Shown here piece by piece: positions 16,507 to 25,585 of a stretch of DNA of 64,000 bases; the first letter of the stretch is position 1, and every line of letters begins with the position of its first letter. The notes under the pieces were generated by a model. That model was not told the DNA's origin, did no database searches, and saw only the letters and a program-made list of their open reading frames with translations. Source of the stretch: Bacteroidales bacterium (GTDB taxonomy: Bacteria; Bacteroidota; Bacteroidia; Bacteroidales; JAGOPY01); NCBI GenBank assembly GCA_017991835.1, contig JAGOPY010000002.1, positions 271,662 to 335,661 on the forward strand, given 5' to 3'. Made by a program: the position numbers and the translations under genes.

Positions 16507-19500
16507 TTACCGGATGATCAGTTTTTTGACCTGCAAACCGGTACTGCCTGCGAGCCTCACTATATAGATGCCTTTGGCCAGGCTGGTCAGGTCAAGTGTC
16601 TCTTCATAAGTATTACTATGATTTACAATACTTTCTGAAAGAACCATTTGTCCCTGCGAATTAAGGATATCCAGCTGGATAATGCCTGTTATACCGGAAG
16701 AACGCAATGTAAAGATACCATTACCCGGATTGGGGAAGAGGGTAAAACTTCCGATCGCGGGCTTTATATCCTGGTGACCGGTCGTGTTAGAGACGGTAAT
16801 ATTATCGAGGAATAGATTGTTTCCCAGGTTGTTATAGCCTTCAAAGATAATCCTGACGTTATTTTCGCCGGCCCAATCGCTCAGGTCGATCGTAAAACAA
16901 TCGGCTCCCCAGCCCAGTCCGCACCAGTCATCATTTTGAAGCGGAACGAACTCATAGGGTGTTGCCGGCGCTGTTTCAAAAATACCGTTGCCATCCGGAC
17001 CATTGGCCCAAACGCGTGTCCATGCCCCTTCACATTCGCCTGAAATATAGATGATCAGTGAATCTCTTAGTGTAAACCGCTGGGCATAAGCATGATCGAA
17101 TGTCAGATAAACATTGCTCAGTTCACTGAAATTGAAGTAGGGGCTGATCAACTGGTCGCGCTCGCCCATGTTGAAATAGGCGTAATTCTTCATCCTCACG
17201 GTATGGTTTCCTGTTTCTTCGATCAGGTAGTCGGTCCATGTGTAATCGAAATCGGGATTGAGAACTTCCCAGTAACGCTCTTCCAGGCTGCCGGTTTCAA
17301 AGGTTTCCACAAAGGGTAGGTTATAGCCCCCTGACTGTATGTAGCCGGGACGAGTCAGTACCGATTCGCCATTGTTGTTGGTTACCGTCAATGTAACATC
17401 ATACGGACCCGATTCACGGAATTCAACGACCGGGTTCCTGGAAAACTCATCAGTGCCTTCCCGGTATTCAACCGAAACCGGTGAAAACGACCATTGCCAG
17501 GTGCCGGGACAATAGGCTGAAAGATCGGTAAAATGAACGGTACCGTTGGTGCAGATACTGGTCTTGTCGGCGATGAAATCCACCAGCGGCATTACCGTAT
17601 CACTGACGGTTATATAATCCGTATAAATAGCTTCGTCTGTACCGGCCTCATTGGAAACTGTCAGTTTTACCTGGTAAATTCCGGGGATATCGTAGACAAT
17701 ACCTGAAGGATTCCGGTCAGTTGAAACAGCAGGGGTAGCCCCGTCAAACTCCCACATCCATTGTGTCGGAATACCTGAAGAGAGGTCAGTAAAATCAACT
17801 TCACAACCCGGCGGCACGGTCGTTTCACGGGCCTCAAAGCTGGCGTCGGGTGCAGCATGATAAACATCCGATTCCCATAACCCCCGGCCATAGGATCCGG
17901 CCCGCAGGATATCCAGGGCAGGATCAGCATCATAATAGATTTCTATCTCGTTCAGTGATGCATCGGCCGGCAATCCGTCGGAAAACATGATCCAGTCGGT
18001 CATGAAATCATCTTTATAAAAAACACCAATATCGGAGCTGATATAGAGCCCGCCGTGGCTGTTCCTGTAAGCAGCAATGCTTGTAAAGGCAATGCCGGGC
18101 AGCGTTCCGGAGATATCTTCCCAGGTCTGGCCTTTGTCGATTGACTTATAGATTTTATTATTTTGTGATAAGTATACGATATTCTCATCAAAGGGATCAC
18201 ATTCGATATCATAAATACCACCGCTTTGTGGCAGCAGATTTGTCAGGGTAAACCAGTTGGGTGTGGCTGCTTTACAGTTATCAGAGCGGAAAAGCTCATT
18301 GTCGTACCGGGCTGCGTAAAGGATATCTGTATTCACCGGTGATTGTTCAAGGACACGCATGTCGTCACTGTCACTCCCCCCCAGGTTACTGCTGATTTTT
18401 TGCCAGGTAATCTGGCTGTTGGGTGCTTTGATGTTGGTGGAGCGCCAGATATTCTTATATCCGACAAACATAATATTGGAATTCTTTTCATCGAGGATGA
18501 AAGGGGTGACCCATGCCCCTGATTCATTGATGCCATTAAACCCGTTTTCTGCTACGGTTCCGTTGCTATTGTTGTTGTAATAGCGGGCGATATAACCATA
18601 ATAAACTGTTGCGTAACTGTAACTGGCATCGAAAGGATCCACGGCGCATTCCATTCCGTCGCCACCCAGCGTGAACTGCCAGTAGTTACCCATGTAGGTC
18701 GATGTGCCATTGTCCTGGTACCCGTTGACCGTTTTATCTCGCATCGTGGCGCTCTGCCCGATCTTATAAACCTGTCCGATCGGGAGGCCATTGGTGATCT
18801 CAGTCCATGTTTCACCCTGGTCGTCTGTGTAGTAAACCCCACCGTCATTACCAGCATACAGCCTGTCGTTCAGTGGATTGTATTCAAGCACATGCAAATC
18901 GGCATGTACGGACGGAACTCCGCAGTCGCCCCACCAATGGGAGCTGATCGACCAGATCGATCCACCTGTAACCGATTTGAAACAATTAACGCCCCCGGCA
19001 AAGATCACATCGGCATCATTCGGATCGCAGGCAATGTCGAGATCGTACCAGGCCTGTCCGCCATCGCCGCCGTTACAGCCCCAGCTCATGATGTTAGGGG
19101 AATTCGACATCATAGAGAAATTCAGGCCGGCGTCGGTTGACCGGTATAAACCTTTGAAGGAATCGCCGTTTGTAAGAATCACATAGACGTAATTCGGATT
19201 GTCGGGCGTAACGGCAATTGCGGATCGCGAACTTCCCGGAAGGCCGCTGGTAATCTGGGTCCAGTTTAGCCCGTTGTTGGATGATCGGTAGAAATTGCCA
19301 TTGGCAGCAGCATAAACGATATCGGGATTGTTCGGTTTGAAGACCACATCTTTGAAATCGCCGGTCTGTACACGGGACCAGGTAGCTCCGCCATTTGTGG
19401 TGCGGAATAGCCCTCCGCTGGTGGCGGCAAAGATGATCATATGATTAGAGGGATGCATCAGTAGCCGCCCGACAACGTAATTCGTCATACCTGCATTCCA

Positions 19501-20175
19501 CGGTTCCCATGTCTCTCCTCCGTCTGTCGAGCGATAAACGCCAATTCCGTAAGCATCGCCGGCGTCGCGGTCGCCAGTGCCGATGTACATCACATCCGGA
19601 TTGGTCGGATCGATCAGAATGGCTGAAACACCCAGCGAAGGCAGTTCCTGAGTCGAAGAGGTCCATTCACCGCCGTGCGTGGTGGTTTTCCACAGACCGC
19701 CGGATGGTGAACCCACCCAGACGATATCAGGATCTTCCGGGTCAAAAGCGATGGCGTTTAACCTTCCAAGCCCTTTATAGCCTTTGCCGTCAGGAAGTAC
19801 GAAAGGTCCCAGGTTGGTCCAGTCGCCGGCCTGTGACCGGGCTCCCGGATGGGTTGCCAGGTATGATTCATAAGCCTTAACGATATGATCCTCAGGTCTT
19901 CGTGTTCCGTCGGGAAATATCCGGCCCTGAAGCATACTGTATTCCCATCTTTTAAAGGGTTTCCAACCCTTCAGCTTGGTCAGGTCTTTTCCTTCATAAT
20001 ACGTATTAAATGCCTCCTGAACATCGTAAAAATTCACTGACACATCCGACATCATTTCAATCCAGTACGGATAGCTGGAGTAATCGGACTTACCGGGAGA
20101 AACATTTTGTGCACGTGATTGAAAAACGGACAGGATGCAAAAAACGGAAAGAGTAAATAAATATCTCATCTTCAT
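16507..20175 (-). CDS. Large secreted BNR/sortilin-like repeat protein with PKD and T9SS domains
   Basis: 1222 residues with a signal peptide ending near SRAQ. Residues of roughly 130-800 hold many BNR/Asp-box type repeats (YRSTDGGETWEPW, FRTTNGGATWSRV, YYTDDQGETWTEI), the pattern of VPS10/sortilin and sialidase-like beta-propellers. Two PKD-like domains follow (VDFTDLSSGIPTQWMWEF, VHFTDLSAYCPGTWQWSF). Next comes a jelly-roll, MAM-like domain (LPFVETFETGSLEE ...), and last a T9SS type A sorting domain (FTLFPNPGNGIF ... GIYIVRLAG). It should be exported and surface bound. The propeller may bind ligands or glycans, but I see no proof of enzymatic activity. CAAAAATA at 20211-20218 reads TATTTTTG on the minus strand and may be its -7 box. 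Confidence 0.88.
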   Translation of the reverse strand: MKMRYLFTLSVFCILSVFQSRAQNVSPGKSDYSSYPYWIEMMSDVSVNFYDVQEAFNTYYEGKDLTKLKGWKPFKRWEYSMLQGRIFPDGTRRPEDHIVKAYESYLATHPGARSQAGDWTNLGPFVLPDGKGYKGLGRLNAIAFDPEDPDIVWVGSPSGGLWKTTTHGGEWTSSTQELPSLGVSAILIDPTNPDVMYIGTGDRDAGDAYGIGVYRSTDGGETWEPWNAGMTNYVVGRLLMHPSNHMIIFAATSGGLFRTTNGGATWSRVQTGDFKDVVFKPNNPDIVYAAANGNFYRSSNNGLNWTQITSGLPGSSRSAIAVTPDNPNYVYVILTNGDSFKGLYRSTDAGLNFSMMSNSPNIMSWGCNGGDGGQAWYDLDIACDPNDADVIFAGGVNCFKSVTGGSIWSISSHWWGDCGVPSVHADLHVLEYNPLNDRLYAGNDGGVYYTDDQGETWTEITNGLPIGQVYKIGQSATMRDKTVNGYQDNGTSTYMGNYWQFTLGGDGMECAVDPFDASYSYATVYYGYIARYYNNNSNGTVAENGFNGINESGAWVTPFILDEKNSNIMFVGYKNIWRSTNIKAPNSQITWQKISSNLGGSDSDDMRVLEQSPVNTDILYAARYDNELFRSDNCKAATPNWFTLTNLLPQSGGIYDIECDPFDENIVYLSQNNKIYKSIDKGQTWEDISGTLPGIAFTSIAAYRNSHGGLYISSDIGVFYKDDFMTDWIMFSDGLPADASLNEIEIYYDADPALDILRAGSYGRGLWESDVYHAAPDASFEARETTVPPGCEVDFTDLSSGIPTQWMWEFDGATPAVSTDRNPSGIVYDIPGIYQVKLTVSNEAGTDEAIYTDYITVSDTVMPLVDFIADKTSICTNGTVHFTDLSAYCPGTWQWSFSPVSVEYREGTDEFSRNPVVEFRESGPYDVTLTVTNNNGESVLTRPGYIQSGGYNLPFVETFETGSLEERYWEVLNPDFDYTWTDYLIEETGNHTVRMKNYAYFNMGERDQLISPYFNFSELSNVYLTFDHAYAQRFTLRDSLIIYISGECEGAWTRVWANGPDGNGIFETAPATPYEFVPLQNDDWCGLGWGADCFTIDLSDWAGENNVRIIFEGYNNLGNNLFLDNITVSNTTGHQDIKPAIGSFTLFPNPGNGIFTLRSSGITGIIQLDILNSQGQMVLSESIVNHSNTYEETLDLTSLAKGIYIVRLAGSTGLQVKKLIIR

Positions 20176-20276
20176 TAATATAAATCAAAATAAAGGCAAA
20201 TGCCGGATTTCAAAAATACACATTTTTATTCACTGAATGTATTTATGGTAAAAAAACATACGGGAAGAAAAGAGGC

Positions 20277-21134
20277 TTAAATAAACCGGTCGATGCTGAG
20301 AAAGATAATAACGGCTAGTACGAAATAATTGATCTTCATAAAGTAACGGATCGGGCTGAAAGGGATTTCTTTCAGGGAAAGAAGCCGGGTAAACTGTCCG
20401 ACCAGCCACATGGAAGAGATCAATAATCCCCCCATAACGACCCATGATTCGACGACATTAAAAGCGGGGAGCATCAGGGTTGAAACGGCTGTGGCCAGAA
20501 TCCAGACGAAAGTGATGTGTTTTATTTGCCGGGATGAATACACTGACGTGATGGATGGATAGCCGGCTTTGGTGTACTCTTCGCCGTATTTTAGCATCAG
20601 GAGCCAGAAGTGGGGGACCTGCCAGATGAAAAAGAAGAAGGCCATGAACAGCGCCCTGGGATCCGTAAGGCTTCCGCCGGCTGCAACCCAGCCGACCAGG
20701 GGAGGTATTGCGCCGATGACCGCCCCGGGAACAACGGCAAAAGCGCTCTTTTTCTTTAGCGGAGTGTAAATGACGTTGTACCAAATGAGCGCCAGGATGC
20801 CCAGTTGCATCGCCAGCATGCCCGAACCGATGTAGAGCAGCACTGATCCGGCTGCCGACATGATAAAAGCAAAAGCCAATGCGGCCCCCGGAGAGATTCT
20901 GCCCGACGGGATCGGGCGGTTACGGGTCCGCTCCATGAGTGCGTCGCGGTCTTTTTCCTGGTAATGGTTTATCGCTGAAGAGCCGCAGGCCAGGAGAAAA
21001 ATACCCAACGTAGGCAAAATCAATCCCGAATCAAATGACCCGCCACCCAACAGGTACCCTGTGATCGTCGTCAGCGCTACCGCAAACGTGATCTTTACCT
21101 TTCCCAGCTCAAGATATGAATTGATCAGTGGCAT
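20277..21134 (-). CDS. ctaB: Protohaem IX farnesyltransferase (haem O synthase)
   Basis: 285 residues, a UbiA-type prenyltransferase with about seven to nine membrane helices. The first Asp-rich site is NHYQEKDRDALMERTRNRPIPSG (quoted in part: EKDRDALMERTRNRP), diagnostic of CtaB/CyoE. The second conserved region, DPRALFMAFFFFIWQVPHFWLL, carries the HFW motif. It attaches farnesyl to haem b to make haem O, the precursor of haem A for the caa3 oxidase. Haem A synthase (CtaA) is not in the window. It is the last gene of the sco-cox operon, separated from coxB by a spacer made mostly of short tandem repeats. Confidence 0.94.
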   Translation of the reverse strand: MPLINSYLELGKVKITFAVALTTITGYLLGGGSFDSGLILPTLGIFLLACGSSAINHYQEKDRDALMERTRNRPIPSGRISPGAALAFAFIMSAAGSVLLYIGSGMLAMQLGILALIWYNVIYTPLKKKSAFAVVPGAVIGAIPPLVGWVAAGGSLTDPRALFMAFFFFIWQVPHFWLLMLKYGEEYTKAGYPSITSVYSSRQIKHITFVWILATAVSTLMLPAFNVVESWVVMGGLLISSMWLVGQFTRLLSLKEIPFSPIRYFMKINYFVLAVIIFLSIDRFI

Positions 21135-21232
21135 TGTTCAATTGTTCAATTGTTCTATTGTTATTTTTTTCCAGTCTTACCGTCCTACTGTCTTAACATC
21201 TTACCGTCATACCGTCATACCGTCCTAAAGTC
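21135..21232. repeat. Composite short tandem repeat between coxB and ctaB
   Basis: Degenerate (TTGTTCAA)n at 21135-21166 is followed by degenerate (TTACCGTC)n at 21176-21232. The second block overlaps the coxB stop codon (21225-21227). The same pair of motifs recurs at 22470-22519, and a similar pair at 46950-47006. Confidence 0.8.
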
Positions 21233-22139
21233 CTTTAATATACTCAATAATTTTCTTCACATCCTCCTCTTTCAGCTGTTCTTTGTAGGAGATCATCAGC
21301 CCCGGATTGAATCCTTTTACCACATCTGCATTCGGCTCATAGATCGATTTAAGGATGTATTCATCATCAACAATAATCTTCCTCTCTTTTCCATCGGTAA
21401 TCACCTCAACCTCATGCCCGTATATACCTTTGAACGAAGGGCCTACGATCTTACTGCCGTCGAGTGAGTGGCAGGCAATACAACCATTCTGTTTTAAAAC
21501 GGTCAACCCCGGATGTTCGTCGGCAGGGATATCCGATTGAACCAGCCAGGATTCATATTCCGCTTCAGGCAATACTTTTACTTTGCTGAGCATGTAGGAA
21601 TGGCGTTCGCCGCAGTATTCGGCGCAATAGAGGTCGTATTCGCCCAATTCCAGGGCAGTAAACCACATATAGTTGTTTTTACCGGGGACCACATCTTCCT
21701 TGATACGGAAAGCCGGAATGTAAAGGCTGTGAAGCACGTCCCTGGAAAACAGGTCGAGCTTGACCGGCTTATTTAAAGGTACCACCAGTTCGGCCGACTT
21801 TTTCCCGTTTGGATATTCGAACGACCAGCTCCACATCTGGCCGATGGCTTTAACAGGTATGGCGCCTTCCGGTACCTTTCTCATCGGCTGGTATCCGACC
21901 CATCCGAACCAGAACATCACCAGCACCAGGATCAGCGGGATGACTGTCCAAAGGATCTCGAGTTTTGTATTTCCCTCGATGTTGGTGGCTTTCGGATTTC
22001 TCTTCCGGCTGTACCGTACGACAAAATAGATCATTACAGCTGTGATCCCTACCAGGAAAAATAACGAGATCCCCAGGATAATGATGAAGGTCAGATCGAC
22101 CCCATGAACAAAATTTGATGCTCCGGACATGTCTGGCAA
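21225..22139 (-). CDS. coxB: Cytochrome c oxidase subunit II with fused cytochrome c (caa3 type)
   Basis: 304 residues. Two N-terminal membrane helices (about 10-32 and 55-78) precede the cupredoxin domain. The CuA site is complete as CAEYCGERHSYM, and the upstream His lies in DVLHSLYIPAF. A C-terminal cytochrome c domain follows, with haem site CIACH near residue 222 and a Met ligand candidate in NPGLM. The fusion makes this a caa3-type oxidase that can take electrons directly from ACIII or a soluble cytochrome c. It is in operon with coxD (1 bp) upstream and ctaB downstream. Confidence 0.95.
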   Translation of the reverse strand: MPDMSGASNFVHGVDLTFIIILGISLFFLVGITAVMIYFVVRYSRKRNPKATNIEGNTKLEILWTVIPLILVLVMFWFGWVGYQPMRKVPEGAIPVKAIGQMWSWSFEYPNGKKSAELVVPLNKPVKLDLFSRDVLHSLYIPAFRIKEDVVPGKNNYMWFTALELGEYDLYCAEYCGERHSYMLSKVKVLPEAEYESWLVQSDIPADEHPGLTVLKQNGCIACHSLDGSKIVGPSFKGIYGHEVEVITDGKERKIIVDDEYILKSIYEPNADVVKGFNPGLMISYKEQLKEEDVKKIIEYIKGL

Positions 22140-22140
22140 T

Positions 22141-22461
22141 TTAAGGTCTGATTAAATAATCGATCAACGTCAGAATCAGGAATACGGCGAACAGGATCAA
22201 TACTACCGCCATCATCGCTTTATAAATCTTCGGATCGTATTTCAGATGCATAAAATACAACCCTACGACTACTGCTTTAGCCGAAGCGATCGCCAGGGCC
22301 GTTAAAACGGTTAATGTATAAAGGTCGGCGCCGAAAACGGAAACGGTGACGGTCATGACCGTCAGCAGGATCAGCCCTAAAAAGGTGCTTGCATGTTCCC
22401 GGTAACTCACAATATGCACTTCGGCGGAATGCTCTTTATGTTGATTTGGGTGTTGGTTCAT
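22141..22461 (-). CDS. coxD: Cytochrome c oxidase subunit IV (CoxD/prokaryotic type)
   Basis: 106 residues. A short His-rich N-terminus is followed by three hydrophobic helices with the family stretch VVVGLYFMHLKYDPKIYK. This is the small prokaryotic COX IV (CtaF/CyoD-like) subunit that stabilises the haem-copper oxidase core. It sits between coxC and coxB in the caa3 operon. Its start lies next to a short tandem repeat block that separates it from coxC. Confidence 0.9.
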   Translation of the reverse strand: MNQHPNQHKEHSAEVHIVSYREHASTFLGLILLTVMTVTVSVFGADLYTLTVLTALAIASAKAVVVGLYFMHLKYDPKIYKAMMAVVLILFAVFLILTLIDYLIRP

Positions 22462-22469
22462 GATAGCTC

Positions 22470-22519
22470 TGTTCTATTGTTCTATTGTTCTATTGTTTCA
22501 TTGTTACCGTCTTACCGTC
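22470..22519. repeat. Composite short tandem repeat between coxC and coxD
   Basis: (GTTCTATT)n is followed by (TTACCGTC)n and fills the spacer up to the coxC stop. It is the same two-motif composition as at 21135-21232. Confidence 0.8.
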
Positions 22520-23143
22520 CTAATGGATCAGATAGAACAGCGGGAAAAGGTAGATCCAGATCAGATCGACCAGGTGCCAGTAAAGGCCTCCGTTTTCCAG
22601 GAACATATATTTGTCCTGCCTGACCCTGTTTTTACCGATGGCATTGATGACCACGAGCAGGATAATTGCCCCTACAATAACATGGAGGGCATGCAACCCT
22701 GTCATGAAAAAATAGAGGAAGAAGAACAGTCTTTCGCCATTGGGCAGAGTGCTGTAATGTTCCATCCCCGGAAAAAGCCCGTGTGAGAACTTGGCCGACC
22801 ATTCGAACGCTTTGATGACCAGGAAGATGCCGGCCGCCAGGATTGTCAGCCACAGCAATCGTTTCGACAATAAAATATCACCCTTCTGCATGGCAGTGAT
22901 CGACATGGCCACGGTCATACTGCTGGTTAACAGTACCACCGTGTTCACCCCTCCGAACCAGACATTCAGGTCGTAGGAAGCGTGAAGGAACGCCTCGTGG
23001 TAAATGAACCGGTAAACCATATAGACCAGGAACAGGCCGCCGAACAGGAGCAGCTCTGTAAAGAGGAAGAGCCACATCCCCAGTTTAGAGGAGACATCGT
23101 CGCGGTTGTGCCCGGAATTGGGTAAAACAAATGTTGTATCCAT
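22520..23143 (-). CDS. coxC: Cytochrome c oxidase subunit III
   Basis: 207 residues, a five-helix subunit III of the short prokaryotic type. Conserved segments are SSKLGMWLFLFTELLLFGGLF (seen in part as KLGMWLFLFTE), FYFFMTGLHALHVIVG in the form LYFFMTGLHALHVIVG, and the C-terminal YWHLVDLIWIYLFPLFYL. It is an integral part of the haem-copper oxidase and stabilises the proton-pumping core. It lies 18 bp downstream of coxA. The stop codon falls at the edge of a short tandem repeat block. Confidence 0.94.
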   Translation of the reverse strand: MDTTFVLPNSGHNRDDVSSKLGMWLFLFTELLLFGGLFLVYMVYRFIYHEAFLHASYDLNVWFGGVNTVVLLTSSMTVAMSITAMQKGDILLSKRLLWLTILAAGIFLVIKAFEWSAKFSHGLFPGMEHYSTLPNGERLFFFLYFFMTGLHALHVIVGAIILLVVINAIGKNRVRQDKYMFLENGGLYWHLVDLIWIYLFPLFYLIH

Positions 23144-23161
23144 AGTGATCCGAATGTTATC

Positions 23162-24763
23162 TTATTTGAAATCGTAAGGTCCGTGCTCCGAGACTTCAGG
23201 TGCTTTGTGGAAATTCTGGAGCGGTGGAGGCGATTTGGTCTGCCATTCCAGCGTAACGCCTCCCCAGGGATTCTGGCTGGCTGTCTTGCCTTTGCGGTAA
23301 CCCTGGATAAAATTGATGATCATCATGATAAGGCCCAGGATAAGTATCCAGGAACCTACCGTCGAAATCACATTTAAGGGCTGGAATTCAGGCAGATAAT
23401 CGTAATATCGCCTGGGCATACCCATGATTCCGAGGATCAGCATCGGGAAATAGAGTACATTAAATCCGATGAACATCAGCGTGAAGGCGATATTGGCCCG
23501 GCGGATATTGTACATTTTGCCCCATATCTTCGGGAACCAGTAATGTAGCCCGCCGAAAAAGGCGAAAGCCGTGCCGCCGAACATCACATAGTGAAAATGT
23601 CCTACGACAAAATATGTATCGTGAATATGAACATCGGCAGCAAGTGCGCCGTTCACCAATCCGGTCAGTCCGCCGATGAGGAACTGGAAGATAAAGGCCA
23701 TGGCATAGAGCAGGGGAGGCTGCACCTCGATAGATCCTTTGTACATCGTGGCTACCCAGTTGAAGACCTTGATGGCGGAAGGGATGGCCACGAGGAAAGT
23801 GAGGATCGAGAAAACGATACGCGCCGGGCCGCTCATCCCGGATGTGAACATGTGATGCCCCCAGACGAAGTAACCGACGAATGCAATGGCAAGGCTGGAG
23901 TAGGCTATGGCTTTGTAACCGAAGATGGTGCGCTGCGAAAAAGTGGGGATGATCTCCGAGATGATGCCCATGGCCGGCAGAACCATAATGTAAACGGCCG
24001 GGTGGGAATAGATCCAGAACAGGTGCTGGTAAAGGATCGGGTCGCCGCCGATCGAAGGATCGAAAAGTCCGACTCCGAAAGCCCTTTCAGCCACAATCAT
24101 CAGGAGCGTGATCCCGACGATAGGGGTGGCCAGGACCTGTATCCAGGAAGTGGCATAGAGCCCCCAGGCGAATAGAGGCATTTTAAAGAAAGTCATGCCC
24201 GGGTAACGGAGACGGTGTATGGTGACGATAAAGTTCAAACCGGTCAGGATGGATGAAAATCCGAGGATAAAGGCGGCCAGCACGGCAATAGACACGTTCG
24301 TCCCCGTTTTAACGCTGTATGGGGCGTAGAAAGTCCATCCCGTATCTGCAGGGCCTTCGCCGACCACCAGGGTCAGCAGGGCCAGGGCGCCGCCGAAAAT
24401 ATAGAGGTACCACGACAGCAGGTTGAGTTTGGGAAATGAGACGTCGTCGGTTCCGAGCATGATGGGGAGGAAAAAGTTCCCGAAGATGGCCGGTACGACC
24501 GGGATGATGAACAGGAAGATCATGATGACCCCGTGAAGCGTAAAGACCTGGTTGTAGGTGTGCGGTTCCATCACGGTTTTTCCCGGGGCGATCAGTTCCA
24601 GGCGCATCAGGAAACCCAGGATGACTCCAACAAGGAAAAATGCCACGATGGAATAAAAGTATAACAGGGCGATCCGTTTATGGTCGAGGGTGAATATCCA
24701 CGACCGGATACCCCGTGCTACCTGGAAAAATGAAAGGTCGGCGTTGGCTGCGGTTGTTGACAT
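23162..24763 (-). CDS. coxA: Cytochrome c oxidase subunit I, A2-type
   Basis: 533 residues, the catalytic haem-copper subunit with about twelve helices. The haem and CuB ligand regions are visible: HGVIMIFLFIIP early, WIYSHPAVYIMVLPAMG (CuB His and the cross-linked Tyr region), GHHMF and HDTYFVVGHFHYVMFGG. In A1-type oxidases the CuB segment reads HPEVY with a proton-channel Glu. Here the Glu is replaced and a Tyr-Ser precedes the His-Pro, the mark of A2-type (Thermus caa3-like) enzymes. It reduces O2 to water and pumps protons. It lies 3 bp downstream of sco. Confidence 0.96.
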   Translation of the reverse strand: MSTTAANADLSFFQVARGIRSWIFTLDHKRIALLYFYSIVAFFLVGVILGFLMRLELIAPGKTVMEPHTYNQVFTLHGVIMIFLFIIPVVPAIFGNFFLPIMLGTDDVSFPKLNLLSWYLYIFGGALALLTLVVGEGPADTGWTFYAPYSVKTGTNVSIAVLAAFILGFSSILTGLNFIVTIHRLRYPGMTFFKMPLFAWGLYATSWIQVLATPIVGITLLMIVAERAFGVGLFDPSIGGDPILYQHLFWIYSHPAVYIMVLPAMGIISEIIPTFSQRTIFGYKAIAYSSLAIAFVGYFVWGHHMFTSGMSGPARIVFSILTFLVAIPSAIKVFNWVATMYKGSIEVQPPLLYAMAFIFQFLIGGLTGLVNGALAADVHIHDTYFVVGHFHYVMFGGTAFAFFGGLHYWFPKIWGKMYNIRRANIAFTLMFIGFNVLYFPMLILGIMGMPRRYYDYLPEFQPLNVISTVGSWILILGLIMMIINFIQGYRKGKTASQNPWGGVTLEWQTKSPPPLQNFHKAPEVSEHGPYDFK

Positions 24764-24766
24764 AGA

Positions 24767-25552
24767 TCAGTTGACTTCGGTTGGTTTTTGCTGTTTTTTA
24801 TTTTTCAGGATCAAGGATATGAAGAATCCGAGGGCGGCCAGGATGATCAGGCTACCGGAGACTTTGGTGATATTGAAGACATATTTCTTTCCTTCGGCGT
24901 CGTAGCTGAAGCAGAATTTGAGCATTTTGTTGATGGTTGGCCCCGATTGGCCGTGCGATGCTTCCACGATGGCCATTTTGAGGTCGAAGGGCAAAAAGTA
25001 GGTGCCGTGCAGGTAGCGGGTGATTTTCCCGCCGGGACTGAGGACGATGATTGCGCCGGGATGTATCCAGTCTTTGCCCTCTTTTTTGATTTTATAGCCG
25101 AGGCTGTTGAGCAGGCTGGTGATGTTGGCGCTGTCGCCTGTATGGAAAATCCACCCTTTTTGAAGGTCGCCCTTTGGATTTTTGACCAGTTTGAGGTAAT
25201 TTTCCTTTTTCTCTTTAGCCAGCCGTGTTTTTTCGGCCGGGTTAAAGCTGACGGTAAAAACCTGGTAATCTTTTCCGATTTCGAGCGATGCTTTGGAGAT
25301 TACATCGGCGACGCCTTCCAGCAGCGGGCTGCACAGACCGGGGCATTCGTAATAGACCGGCACGATGACCGTCGGTTTGTCGATGGCTTGTTTCAGGTTG
25401 ATCGTATCGTATTTTTCCGTGACAAAGGTGAGGTCGCCGGGGATATATTCGTCGAGGTGCTCATAAATGCCCAGTTCTTCCTGCGCCTTTGCCCACAAAG
25501 GATTCAGGAGGAAGATCACAGCCATGAGGCTTAAAAATTTGATTCTCAGCAT
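24767..25552 (-). CDS. sco: SCO1/SenC-family copper chaperone
   Basis: 261 residues from the ATG at 25552. I prefer this start because it gives a clean signal peptide (MLRIKFLSLMAVIFLL...WAKAQ) and because the upstream ATG at 25600 lies inside the promoter, between the -33 and -7 elements. The thioredoxin-like domain carries the copper ligands CPGLC near residue 75 and the His in YLHGTYFLPFD. A C-terminal hydrophobic helix (SGSLIILAALGFFISLIL) anchors it, so it may be held at both ends. It delivers copper to the CuA site of CoxB. It is the first gene of the caa3 operon. Confidence 0.93.
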   Translation of the reverse strand: MLRIKFLSLMAVIFLLNPLWAKAQEELGIYEHLDEYIPGDLTFVTEKYDTINLKQAIDKPTVIVPVYYECPGLCSPLLEGVADVISKASLEIGKDYQVFTVSFNPAEKTRLAKEKKENYLKLVKNPKGDLQKGWIFHTGDSANITSLLNSLGYKIKKEGKDWIHPGAIIVLSPGGKITRYLHGTYFLPFDLKMAIVEASHGQSGPTINKMLKFCFSYDAEGKKYVFNITKVSGSLIILAALGFFISLILKNKKQQKPTEVN

Positions 25553-25585
25553 TGATTTGGTTTGAATTATAACAGGAAACGGCTG

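Noticed and set aside
23591..24175. Plus-strand 194-residue frame inside coxA
   Set aside because: Shadow of coxA: acidic/His-rich antisense composition and no start context.
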